A stretch of 64,000 nucleotides of DNA from assembly GCF_000350225.1 (NCBI RefSeq), contig NW_005178652.1:333691-397690 (forward strand). Direction: 5' to 3'. Positions 51,503 to 61,527 of the stretch are shown piece by piece. The notes under the pieces were generated by a model that saw only the letters and a program-made list of their open reading frames with translations, made no database searches and had not been told where the DNA came from. The stretch's first letter is position 1; the number at the start of each line of letters is the position of its first letter. A program made the position numbers and the translations under genes. Source of the stretch: Chondrus crispus. Lineage: Eukaryota; Rhodophyta; Florideophyceae; Gigartinales; Gigartinaceae.

Positions 51503-53455
51503 TTACCCGAGAATATTTTTCCTTGGCAGTGAGGCGACAAGTTGCGCCAGTAAGCGCAGGGCAACAAGGGACGCTCCTCGAAGAGCCCCCTCGTTTATTC
51601 CGTGGGCACGGAGTAATGTGCGATAAACGCTGGCGGCGCCGTCGTTCTTTTTGATGACATCTGGAGAGGACGGGGTGATCGAACCTCCCCTGGTCGATTG
51701 GACTGCGTCGGCAATTAGTGACAAGGGGGCGGCAACTGGAACAGCCGCAGGAGAAGGGGGACAAGCTGGGACGTGCACAGGTGAAGACGGTGCAGGGGGA
51801 GCCGAGGGGGTAAGGGACGAAGAATTTCCCTTCCTTTCTGGGACGGCGCGCACGGACAGACTGTCAGTCCGGCTAGATGACGAGGGGACCTCTCTCGTCT
51901 CTGATAGAGGTTGACACCTGGCCACTGGAGGTGAATGGGACCGCAAAGGGGATTGGACTTCCTCATTCTCAGGGGCTCTCGCCGCCCTTATCGAAGCATT
52001 CACAGGAGGAGTGGGGCCGGCCGGATCGACAGGGAGTGAATTCGGTGAGACCGGTAATACCGGGCGAGAACGCAAAGGCTCCCGGGGACAGAGGTCGCGC
52101 TCGCGGGGACCCGCAAGGAGGACGGGCAATTCAACCGGAACGGGCGTCTGACTCCCATACTGCCGACTCAGACGCGCCTCGTCGCAAGAACATTGCGATC
52201 CCGTCCAGGGGTTAAACCAAGCGTAGTCCCCCGCACCACGATGAGCACGACCAGGAGAGAAGGAGGGGCGTTGCCGGACGAAGGAACGAGAGGAATTTTG
52301 ACGCGGTATCGAGTCCCAATCGACCTTCTCTATTTTATCGAGGAGAGAATGCAGTTCGGTGTCTGCATCAGCACCGCCCACGGGAATCGAATAATCGAGG
52401 CGTCGCATAAGGCTGATGAGCTGGGGAGGCAAGTACCACAACCTCCAGCAGTCGTAGGTCTCCCACAGGAAGGTCACTGCCACTTTGGTACACCACTCTG
52501 TGAGGAAGACTACCCAAAGGCCGTGTCGAGGGTCACATAAATACCTTCCGTAATACGTGTACACGGGGCCGAGCTCAGCCCAGAAGCCTTGGCAGACCTC
52601 AAATTGGCTCCACCACGACGAAATACGCTGATAACGATTCGCGTAATGGGACCTCGAGATTTCGCGCGCCTCCAACATCTGGTAGGCCACAAAATAACCC
52701 GTGTCAGACCGAATACGGCGTTCGAAGCGCACTGTATGCTGGAAGAAGGGGATGGTACCCTGCTTGATAAGTCGGAAATTAGCCGGAATTATGGCGTTGG
52801 TCCACATCATAGCGTCGCCCGAGACGGTCCGTTGGTTGAACCAAAGGCGGTTAGCTTCATGAGGAGGGTTATCGGAGGTCCAGGCCAGCATGTTGTCGAG
52901 GTAAGACCGCTCGCCCTCGGTGCGAAATTGCCACGTGTCACAACCGAATTCCTCAGGGATGAGATCCTGCGTCAATGGCAGCTCAAGCCTGTCACACACA
53001 GCGGTCATGAAGCGGGTCGATAACACCGCACGACCACGAGGCGGAGTGTGACACAGAATGGAGGGAGGAATGGCGATGCGAGCCAACCAATCGTAAGACC
53101 GAATGGCTTGAAGGGGGATTTGTCCTGGAAGCATACCGGCGCCATCGGCGAACGAGTAAGCAATGTCATCGAATGCGCATACACCGATCACTGAGAACTA
53201 TTTAGCGGAAGCAAAAAGCTCAGGATTAAGGCGCATGGTCTTGTCGTGGAGTTCCGACGCAGCAGGGTATCGACGCGAGGATGGTGCGTTAGAATCAGAA
53301 TCGGGGTGGGCAACAGGGTCGACATGTTGGGAATCAGGGGGTAATCGAGGGATGGAAGGAAGACTTAGAGGGTCGTGGGAAGTGGAAGAAAAGCCCACAC
53401 CGTAGCGCTTGCGTTTGGTACCACCACTCGAGTGGCTCGGGGATGAAGGGAACAT
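51503..53455 (-). pseudogene. Antisense ORF (aORF) of Gypsy-2, about 650 codons, one stop
   Basis: Starts MFPSSPSHSSGGTKRKRYG (53455), with a basic nuclear-type patch. A single TAG at 53198-53200 interrupts it; the rest is open to 51503. The core (about residues 90-400) is rich in Trp, Tyr and Phe (WFNQRTVSGDAMMWTN, RYQRISSWWSQFEVCQGFW, VTFLWETYDCWRLWYLPP). The C-terminal third is Pro/Ser-rich and disordered, ending VSLP-like basic residues. There is no signal peptide or clear membrane anchor, so an envelope role is not supported. Same place, strand and general plan as in the other two gypsy elements. Confidence 0.6.
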
Positions 53456-53567
53456 GGGGCTCGTCTTGCTCTTGCACTTTCACCGATTACCGGATACGGC
53501 GGTGTAGGGTTATGAGAGAAACGGCGAGGAGATTATACGATGGCGGAGTGGCGTACAAGAGCGCTCC

Positions 53568-53578
53568 GAAGGGGGATA
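53568..53578 (+). promoter_or_regulatory. Polypurine tract of Gypsy-2
   Basis: gaagggggata, flush with the LTR start TGTAGTGCAAT. Confidence 0.75.
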
Positions 53579-54543
53579 TGTAGTGCAATATGCACCTGAA
53601 AAGGGGGTGAAAAGAAAGGAAAATATTTGAATATGAAAAGTAGTCCGGGTTGGGGGACACACGTGTGAATAATTGCACAGTTTTAATTTCTAATTATTTT
53701 ATTTTATTTAGTTAATTAGTTGGCATTAATTTTGCTGACATTAGATTAGATTTAGGATCTAGCGCCGCGAGCTACTGTAGTGGCTCCGGCGGGCGATATA
53801 TACCTTAGCCCTCTGACCACCAAGTCAGTAAAGGTAACCCGAGTTGCCAGAGTCCGATATCGCCTTGGTTGAAGTCCGTCTTTTACAAGACATTCCCTTT
53901 AACTACAGATTACTTTATCCTTTGCGCTCGGGGGTCCCCCTTTTTTCCTTATCAATTTTCCTTTATTTCCTTATCCTAATTTCCCTTAATCTTGAGTTGG
54001 TCCCACCTTGTAGGATTGCGATCCGCAACGTGACGTCATTTCCCATCGGGCTTATGTGTTGGTGCACCAGTGGTGCTTTTCTCAGTGTTGGTTCCATTGG
54101 AATCTGGTTGCGACCGATCCGTTGTTGGTACTTTGCCATCGGGCAGTACGACGGTGTAGCGCTGCTACGTTTTCTTCTTTCCCGACGGGCTACTTTGCGA
54201 CGTCCCCGTCGAAGACCTTATCAAGGGTATAAGGTGTACAAGGCGCTCTTCGAGCATTGGATTTACGACCCATCGGACCATGTTTACCTAAACACCCCTC
54301 CGAACTCGTCGAGCAGTTGCCTTTACAAGTCTCTACCACCATTTACCGATCCCGGGCTGGGCCCTTCTCTTTGCCCCCCCTATCAGGGATCCGAGCTACT
54401 GCGGGCCGCAAACCCGCTTAAAGAGGACAGGGAGCTTCGAACACTCCGTAGCGCTGTGCCGTTGGCAGTTGTTGTTTTTGTTGCTGTTGTTTGTGTTGGA
54501 CCGTCGGACCTTGGTCTCTGCCAGACAGGCGCATTGCACTACA
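53579..54543 (+). repeat. 3' LTR of Gypsy-2, 965 bp
   Basis: Matches 39717-40682 except for about twelve positions; ends GCATTGCACTACA and is followed by the duplication accgc and the rest of the Gypsy-1 integrase. Confidence 0.95.
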
Positions 54544-54975
54544 ACCGCTTCGGTCGTCGCAGACGCGTTTTTGGGCAACTGGGTCTACGTTTACGGAGCG
54601 CCGCGCTACGTACTAACCGAAAATGGCCCTCAGGTTGCTGCGAAATTCTTCGACGCGGTATGCGCCCTCCTGGGGGTGCGGCATTATCTCACGACGGCCT
54701 ACCACCCCCAGTCGAATGGGCAGACCGAACGGTTCAATTGCAGGCTGGTGCAACGCCTCCGGCACTACGTGGAGGAACACCAGCGCGATTGGGACGACTA
54801 CGTGCAGCCGCTGACCTTCGCGTACAATACGCAGGTCCACCGGTCGACGGAGACGACTGCGTTCGACCTGGTGTTAACGGCCACCGTCCAGTTTAATTCT
54901 CCCCGGTACTGTACCGCAGCACGCGGGGACCCATCGAGAGGACCCGCGGATCCCGGTACAGTACAAGCGCGCTAG
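54544..54975 (+). pseudogene. Gypsy-1 integrase core, C-terminal part
   Basis: Continues the 39112-39716 frame (SVVADAFLGNWVYVYGAPRY). The second catalytic Asp is replaced: VLTENGPQVA has Glu (codon 54619-54621) where LSDNG is expected. The catalytic Glu is kept (QSNGQTERFN). The frame is lost after AFDLVLT, between about 54880 and 54960. Confidence 0.9.
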
Positions 54976-55561
54976 GCTGCGCAAGCTTTGCGACGCGTTC
55001 GACCGTGCTCGGACGAAATTAACCGCGTCGCAAAAGTGGTACAAGGACAATTTTGACAAGAAGGTCCGCTTCCGTCCGGTCGTTGTGGCGGGCGATTTTG
55101 TCTACGTTGATCGCCCGCCCCGCCCGTTGACAAGCGTCGAGCGACGCACGCGTGCGCAAGGTACGACTGGAACGGACGAGCTCCCTGTCAAACTACTACC
55201 GAAGACAGAGGGTCCGTTTCGCGTGCGCTCCGCTACGGCCACCACGGTCCTCATCGAGCAGGACGGCGTGGAAAATCGCGTGAACATCGACCGCGTTACG
55301 AAGATGCCGCGTGGGCCGGGGGATACCGTCACCCCGGCCACGTCGACCGAATCGGACGCACAAGCCGCAACGCCAAGAGCGGAGTACGTCGTTGACCGCA
55401 TTGTCAGACATCGTACTACGCGCGGCGGGATCGCCTACAAGGTCCGGTGGTATGGATATACCGCTTCGGACGACACCTACGAGCCCTCCGAGGGGCTCCG
55501 GCAGCCGTTCATAGACCGGTATTGGCGTACGCGCCAAGGGCGGGCACGTGCGCAAGCGTAG
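54976..55561 (+). pseudogene. Gypsy-1 integrase C-terminus with chromodomain
   Basis: Open in a shifted frame: LCDAFDRARTKLTASQKWY, GDFVYVDRPP, a GPY/F-like module (EGPFRVRSATATTVLIEQDG, NRVNIDRVTKMP) and a chromodomain (EYVVDRIVRHRTTRGG, YKVRWYGYTASDDTYEP), stop at 55561. The frame is intact from 55085. Confidence 0.9.
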
Positions 55562-55736
55562 CGCGCCCTGAGGTCCCGCATGGCCACATCGTCAAGATGA
55601 CTTCGCCATCACGTGCTGCGCATCGCCGCACGCACGCGCCCCGGACAAGTGATAGGATCACCGTTAATCGGCCTGGTTTATGGGGAGCGAGGCCCCTAAT
55701 TGGCTACGCGAAAGGGGGCGACCAACGGGTCGGGGC

Positions 55737-58700
55737 TCAAGGACGACGCGTGCGCTTAGCGGGCGGAGCCGCCGCGGCATCTTCGGGCGCGGGGCGCGAG
55801 GCCCCGACCGTATCGGCAGGCATCGGTGGCTCCGCGAGACGTTGGTTGACGACTGCGAGGATGTCCTGCACGCCGCGGAGCTTCTCGTGATGCTCGACGG
55901 GCTCACGCTCCGCCGCGGTGGAGCCCTCTCGGAGCGCCGCGACGGTCGTTCTCAACTGCTTGAATTGATGCATCCACTCGCGCGCCTGCATCAGCGCCTG
56001 CTCAACCGACGAAGGAACTGTAGTGCAATGCGCCTTTCGGGCAGAGACCGCGGTCCGATGGTCCAGCAAAAACAACAACAGCAACAAAAAGAAGAACTGC
56101 CGATGGCACAGCGCTACGGAGTGTCCGACTCTCCCTTCTCCGTTTAAACGAGGTTGCGACTCGTAGTAGCTCAGATCCCTGATAGGGGGGGGGGGCACAG
56201 AGAAATAGCCCGGCCCGGGATTGGTGTGGTAGAGACTTGCGAAGAGATCTGCTCGACGAGTGTGGGGTGGGGCGCGTACGTAAGTACCCCGGTTGCACTG
56301 GGTTGTAAGGCCAATGCTCGTTGAGCTTCTTCGACACCTTGTGACGCGACAAGGCTTTCGACGGGGGCGTCGCAACGCAGCCCGACGGGATGAAATGAAA
56401 GTAGCAGCGCTACGTCAACCGTGCCGCCCGATGGCTCGAAACACCTACACCGGTTCGGTCGCAACCGACACCGATGGTACCAACACTGGCTCGTAACACG
56501 ACGGAGCCTTTCGAGGGAGACGTCGTTGCAACAGTCTCCGTCGAGAAATGGGTCACAGTAGCAGCGCTACGTCAACTGTGTCGCCCGATGGCTCGAAACA
56601 CCTACACAGGTTCGGTCGCAACCGAGGCCGATGGCACCAACACAAGATAGGGGAAAAATAAGTAGAATTAGAGATAGAAAAGGATAAGGAAATAAAGGAA
56701 AGAGAAAAGGGAAACCCCGAGCGATAGAGGATGCCGTAGGCTTAGGTAAAAGGGAGCGTCGTGGTAGAGACGGACTTCGACCAAGGCGACATTCAACTCC
56801 GGCAACTCGGGTTACCTTTACTGACTTGGTGGTCAGAGGGCTAAGGTATATATCGCCCCGCCGGAGCCTCTACAGTAACTCGCGGCGCTAGATCCTAGAT
56901 CTAATCTAGTGTCAGCAAAATTAATGCCAACTAATTAACTAAATAAAATAATTAAAAATTAAAACTGTGCAATTATTCACACGTGTGTCCCCCCAACCCG
57001 GACTACTTTTCATATCCAAATCCAAATATTTTCCTTCCTTTTCACCCCCCTGTAGAGCCTATTATTGCACTGCAGGAACTGTTGCCCCCTCGAAGGAGCA
57101 AGCGTACTGCAGGGCAGTGAACGCGGCCTCCTCACGGAGGCGCTCCGGGGAAGACCGGCCGGACGGTTGCGGAGCGGAAGGAGGCGGCATCAGAGCGGGA
57201 CGATGATCGCCTTCGGTACCGGTCACCACGCTGATGTGTGCGGGGCTTGAGGTGGGGGCCGAAATTCCCACGACACCGGATGGTTCTCTTAAGTCGCGTC
57301 GCTCTGGTACCAGCCCCTTCGGTGAGTCGCTCTGGATCGAGGCCACGCGAGCGGATCCGCCGCGGGCCGGTACCGCGGTCTCGACGACGCTTCTCACCGC
57401 ACCGGTTCCAGCATCGCGCGGCGGCGTGACATCGGCATCGGCAAGCAATCTGCCCGTGTCACCCGCGTCGATTGTGTCGACCGCGCCGTCCACGTCGACC
57501 GCGACGGTCGCGTCCGCTGGACCGGGGGCTGCGCTGCCACCATCGGCACCGGTCTCGGCCTCGGCTCCGGAGGGCATCGGTAAGGTGCTCCGCTGGTTCC
57601 AGCTGAACCACACGAAGTCCGGCCGGCCGCTCCAATCCATACCCTCGGTGAAGGCCAACAGCTGCGTCGCGTACGTCGCGTCAAACGCCGTACCCTCGAG
57701 GATCTCCGCGATACCGACCGAGCGGGTTAAATCGATGAGCCCCGCCGAGAGGCGGAAGAACAGGCCGCGCTCACCGAACGGTTCCTCGCGCCGTGCCATC
57801 AGCCGCGGGTCGGGACACTTCGTGAATAACGGCAGTCCTTCGCGAGCGGCGTGTAAGAAGCACAGGAAGGCCAAGACCGCCCATTCGAAAAGCATGATCG
57901 CGTGCACCAAGACACGCGTTCGCTCCGTTTCCGCGGATTCCGATCGGCCGAGCGGCAAACAATGCCCCGCCACGTACGCCATGACGCTCGGCGTCGGTAC
58001 GCACAGGTACTCCGGCGCCTCGAACGCCGACCAGTTCGTCGGGAGCTCGGGGTACAGGCCGCGCCGCGCGGCGCTGGGCACCGAGAAAAACTCGGTGCTG
58101 TGCCACATGTGGAAGAAATCGTCCACCCGGCGCCAGCGCAGCCGACTCTGGCGCGCTGCGTCCTCACCCCACCGCGCTCGGATCGCAACGCTGTACCAGC
58201 TGTCGAAAGGCCGCGGAAAGGCCACCAAGCGGACGTCGGGCGCGAGGCCCTCGTAGCGGCCATACCGACCGAAGAGGTTCAGCAGCGAGACGTGGTACTT
58301 TTCCTCGCCCTCGCAGCGGACATAGAGCAAGTCACTGCCCGCCGCGGCCGGCGTCCGACACGGAGCGCGACGCCATCGCGCCTTCCACGCGCCGGCGCGG
58401 TTCTCTTGCGACACGGCACTGCGCCCGGACGGAGTCTTGATCACGCGCACTATCGGAATGGCCGCGAACCTCGCCGCGTCCAGCAAGTTCCGCTGAACAT
58501 ATTCCTAGACCGTAATCGGAGGCTTGCGACCCGCTGCGCGTCGGCTTGCGCACCGGTGGCGGTGGTCCATCGAGGACCCGGGCCACAGCGACCGTACGGA
58601 GCCGACGCCGCTGCGCAGCCAGGCCGGGGTACCCGGGGCGGTGAATACCCGCCCCAGCGACGTTGTCGTCCCGCGTCCGGCCGGTGCAAGCGCTACGCTA

Positions 58701-59317
58701 CTCGACGGCGCCGGCGCCGCGTACGGCGCCTCGGAAGCGGCCCTTGTGAGCGCCGTGCCCGCAGCGGGCAGCCGCGACATGGGAGGCGGCGGCAGCTCCA
58801 CGGGGAGCCCCGGGTCCTCCTGGACCATTCGTGGAGCCGCGCCCGCGAGGGGCAGCGGCGAGGACCGTGTTGCTTGGGCGCCCAGCGGTGGCGAACCAAC
58901 CGGTAAGGTCGAATCAACTGGCGCTTGCGCGGGCCCCGCCACTCCAGTGGACGGTTGCAGGCCGTCGCGAAGGCGTCGCCGCGGTGGGAAGGTGGGACCG
59001 ACCGGCGCCGCTGCCGGAGCCCGAGGCGGGCTCAACGGCTGTCTGTACGCGCGCACAGCAGAAGTGTCGCGATGACCGTCCATGGGTTGGTTGAAGAGCC
59101 GCTGTAGGGGGATGTCTTCGTCGCTGTCGGAGGAGGTTTCTGAGTTCGCAGGGGAGTGTTGGGGAAGAACTGGGGGGTCAGTGTGGATCGCGTGGGGAGA
59201 ATCGGAAGACGCGCTCTCCGAATCGGATGAACCCGCAGCGTTATATACCGCCAGCTCGCTGACGAGCCAGGGAGCATGATCGTCCGCACGGAGGGGCTTC
59301 TGTCCCGGCATCGTGCG
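55737..59317 (-). pseudogene. Antisense ORF (aORF) of Gypsy-1, about 840 codons, interrupted by a solo LTR
   Basis: The likely start is MPGQKPLRADDHAPWL (59317). The first 270 residues are acidic then Pro/Ala/Ser-rich. An in-frame TAG near 58503 follows KPPITV. The core (58500-57700) is aromatic-rich (RRVDDFFHMWHSTEFFSVP, AYVAGHCLPLG). A Pro/Ala/Asp-rich linker and a helical C-terminus (EQALMQAREWMHQFKQL) follow. A solo LTR with its duplication (1061 bp) sits between 57079 and 56019. Taking that length off, the frame continues in register to the stop at 55737. One stop in 2.5 kb is notable beside the ruined pol, but GC-rich DNA has few stops and the opposite strand also has 330-340-codon frames. 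Confidence 0.55.
56019..57074 (-). repeat. Solo LTR of the Gypsy-2 family with 5-bp duplication ggaac
   Basis: TGTAGTGCAAT at the left end and TTGCACTGCA at the right, flanked by ggaac at 56014-56018 and 57075-57079. Diverged from the Gypsy-2 LTRs and about 90 bp longer, partly through an internal duplication (86-bp copies at 56401 and 56558). Confidence 0.95.
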
Positions 59318-59389
59318 CGATAGAAGGAAACGTCCGGAACGGACCCGCGCGGTCGAGTAGAGGGTCGCTACAGGGACGTAGCTAAAGCT

Positions 59390-59400
59390 AAGGGGAGAGG
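59390..59400 (+). promoter_or_regulatory. Polypurine tract of Gypsy-1
   Basis: aaggggagagg, two bases before the LTR start TGTAGTATAATG. Confidence 0.65.
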
Positions 59401-59402
59401 TC

Positions 59403-60072
59403 TGTAGTATAATGACCGGCGCGGGCGCGCGGAGGTCATCGGACGGCCGTGTACGGTATACACGTGGGCGGTTGTGCCCACGTGTAGCGAGCGCGCGCGC
59501 ATGCCGAGCGGTCGTAATCTGGCGCACGTGTACAGTAGTGCACATGCCGTCCGAGCGGTAGCCTACGCGTGTTATGTGTGCGCGTTCGCACACGTGTCGT
59601 CCGTGCGGTAGTCTGTAAGCAACACGCGTGTACAGTAGGGAACACGTGTAGTAGCAGCAGCCGTGCGGTAGTAGTAATTATGGCGCTACCTTTTTAATTG
59701 TGTACAGTACCCGGCACGCACTAGGTGGCAGGTACTGTAATACTGTACTGGGACAGGTGTCCGAGGCGTCTCTCTGCGGGGTTAAGACCTGGCACCCGTC
59801 TCCACCAGTAAACGGGGGCAAGCTCGCCCCCGTCCCTTTCGCGCCTATATACGTCCGTTTCGGTTGTCTATCGCGCGCGCTGGCTTCTAACCCGTTACCG
59901 GTCGCTCCCGTTCACGCAACACGGGGCGACTGCGCGTAACCGGCCAGTGAGCCACTCCCTTTTCGCGAGCTCATCCGATCGGTTCAATTAGCGCGTCGCG
60001 TCCACGCCGCGTGCTCCCTCGCTATAGCCTCCGCCACTCACCCAACCCAGGGCGGAGAGGAGTTATCCCACA
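59403..60072 (+). repeat. 3' LTR of Gypsy-1, about 670 bp
   Basis: Starts TGTAGTATAATG and ends TTATCCCACA, with imperfect inverted ends resembling the G3 family, but the body differs. It contains an array of ACACGTG words and three copies of a cgtgcggtag / cgagcggtag motif (59480-59670). The right flank cttcacacgattg belongs to a copia gag. No second copy is in the window, so the borders rest on the PPT and end motifs. Confidence 0.65.
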
Positions 60073-60604
60073 CTTCACACGATTGATGTGATGTTAAAAT
60101 CGAGGTCTGAAAAATCTGCCGCAAAAATTCGTTAACCACTAAGCCACAGGCGCTGGCTTCTTGGTGTCCCCTTGGGCGCGCTCACTATTTCAACATGATG
60201 AACACGAGCACTTTCTCGGATGGGAGCATGGATACAGTGTAAAAGTCGCGACGGGCGGCAAGTTTGTTGAGCAAAGTATGACGCTCAAACACATTCAGAA
60301 GTGCTTCCCATGTCTCTTTCGCACTGCTACACCCTCGCACATGTTGCAAGTAGTCATCAGAAAGCGTGAGTCCAATGACTGCCTTTGCTTTTGCATCACC
60401 ACGAATCCACGTTCTCCGGTCATCTGACGTCGCATTCTCCGGTATATCATCAAAAACGTATTGATCGACATCTCGGAGAGCAAGCAGTAGCTGGATTTTC
60501 TGCTTCCAGATGTAAAAGGTAGATTCGGTCAGCTTCTCGATTCTGACCGATCCAGAGCTTTGGTCATCCATTTCGCCGAATGGATGTACCCTTCGAGTAT
60601 ACAA
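60073..60604 (-). pseudogene. Copia-C2 gag N-terminus, interrupted by a 107-bp LTR
   Basis: A second copy of the family C gag: MYTRRVHPFGEMDDQ start (60604), YIWKQKIQLLLALRDVDQY, ERHTLLNKLAARRDFYTV, cut after the codons for SEKVLV by the 107-bp insertion, then a few more bases (cacgattg) up to the Gypsy-1 LTR. It retains the IEKLTEST segment lost in Copia-C1 and lacks its extra T, so it is the better-preserved copy of this part. Confidence 0.85.
60089..60195 (-). repeat. Solo 107-bp LTR of a TRIM-like element, duplication tgatg
   Basis: On the - strand TGTTGAAATAG...ATTTTAACATCA. Flanked by tgatg at 60084-60088 and 60196-60200; the empty site (cacgattgatggacacg) is seen at 6007-6023. Inverted copy of 62453-62559. 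It contains TGGCTTAGTGG on the - strand, which fits the tRNA A-box consensus. Confidence 0.85.
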
Positions 60605-61527
60605 GGTCTTCCGTTCCGGGATCCCAAGCCGTTAACCGATAGTCAACACAATGGCAAGCCCACCCGTATAGGAAGTTTGTAGTGATTACTCGGAAACGTT
60701 CTTGGTGCTTGTTCCCGGCGGAGTGGAACAAGCGTATTCTTCTTAAAAGGGCGCTACCCCTGTATGTGGGCCAGTGCAGGTCTTTGGACTGTGAACTAAA
60801 TCAAACGTGTCACGAGTAAGCACAGCAACTTTGCCTGTAGACGAACCAGGACTTTTGGTCACTACCGCGAACGGTCCCTGCAACCGAAATCGGCTTGTCC
60901 AAACTTGATATGGTACTGCCTCAGAGAGGGCTCCCACAACACAAAAATGAAACTGCCTTCGTCGTACTCGTGTGATTTGTTCACAATCACGCCTAGGGTC
61001 ACCCTCTTCCCTGCGAACTTAATCAAGGTACGCGACCTTATACACGTATAGTGAGAGGTTCAATGTTTAGGCACGTATTCTCTTCACCCAGCGGACCGAA
61101 GTCGTACCTATAGGGCTAATACCGAGAGCGTTACCCACACCGCCGACGCACCTCCCGAACGCAGAGTGCGGATCGACTAGACCAGTACACTGTGATCCTC
61201 CCCGAGGATCGGTGTTTCGTCTCTCGACGATTCTTGGTCGGACCCTCGCTCAAGTCAGATTTCTAATGGCACAAGCCTTTCACCAAGAGCGAGGGTATGT
61301 TGATTTCCCAAAAAATGAGAACTGACGGACCACCAAACTGAAAAATCGGCTGAAACAGTGCTGAAAACAACGGCGAAAACTGAAAAACTGAAAAACCAAA
61401 CTTGAAAGCGGAGACTGAAACTGATACCTTCTTCTTCTGCTTGACGAGCTGAACAAACTGATACTTGAACGACGGCGAAACTCGAACTTCAACCAAAACG
61501 AAGATGACGATCAGCGTTGAACTGTGT
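60605..61527 (-). other. Copia-C2 leader
   Basis: 60626-61297 parallels 7701-8374 closely, then the sequences diverge. 61298-61527 is a low-complexity AAACTGAAAA/GCGAAAAC tract. It ends gttgaact, where the PBS of Copia-C1 would begin, but the rest of the PBS is replaced by a plus-strand LTR. No supportable gene. Confidence 0.6.

Larger units (their letters stand above)
39717..54543 (+). mobile_element. Gypsy-2, complete chromodomain gypsy element, 14.8 kb
   Basis: Both LTRs (39717-40682, 53579-54543) and the duplication accgc (39712-39716 and 54544-54548) are present, and the Gypsy-1 integrase reads on when Gypsy-2 is skipped. Order: LTR, PBS, gag, protease-RT-RNase H, integrase, chromodomain, 3.9-kb spacer, antisense ORF, PPT, LTR. 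The LTRs differ at about a dozen positions by eye. It is much larger than a typical gypsy element (5-8 kb) because of the spacer and antisense ORF. Two nonsense codons and one frameshift make it non-autonomous. Confidence 0.95.
38356..60072 (+). mobile_element. Gypsy-1, chromodomain gypsy element, 5'-truncated and twice interrupted
   Basis: Order: end of RT and RNase H, integrase (split at 39716/54544 by Gypsy-2), GPY/F-chromodomain to 55561, antisense ORF (59317-55737, split by a solo LTR), PPT 59390-59400, 3' LTR 59403-60072. The 5' LTR, gag, protease and the RT active site are missing at the left junction with the 37691 LTR. On the right it sits in a copia gag fragment. Confidence 0.85.

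Noticed and set aside
50820-51764. 314-codon minus frame rich in Ser, Pro, Phe and Leu in Gypsy-2
   Set aside because: Overlaps the end of the antisense ORF in another frame; low complexity and no counterpart in other elements.
51503-53455. Reading the antisense ORF as a retroviral-type envelope gene
   Set aside because: Wrong strand for env, no signal peptide, no clear transmembrane anchor, no Cys pattern of glycoproteins.
57234-58906. Plus-strand frames of 340 and 334 codons opposite the Gypsy-1 antisense ORF
   Set aside because: High GC makes long chance frames common; unlike the minus frame they do not stay in register across the solo LTR and have no counterpart in Gypsy-2.
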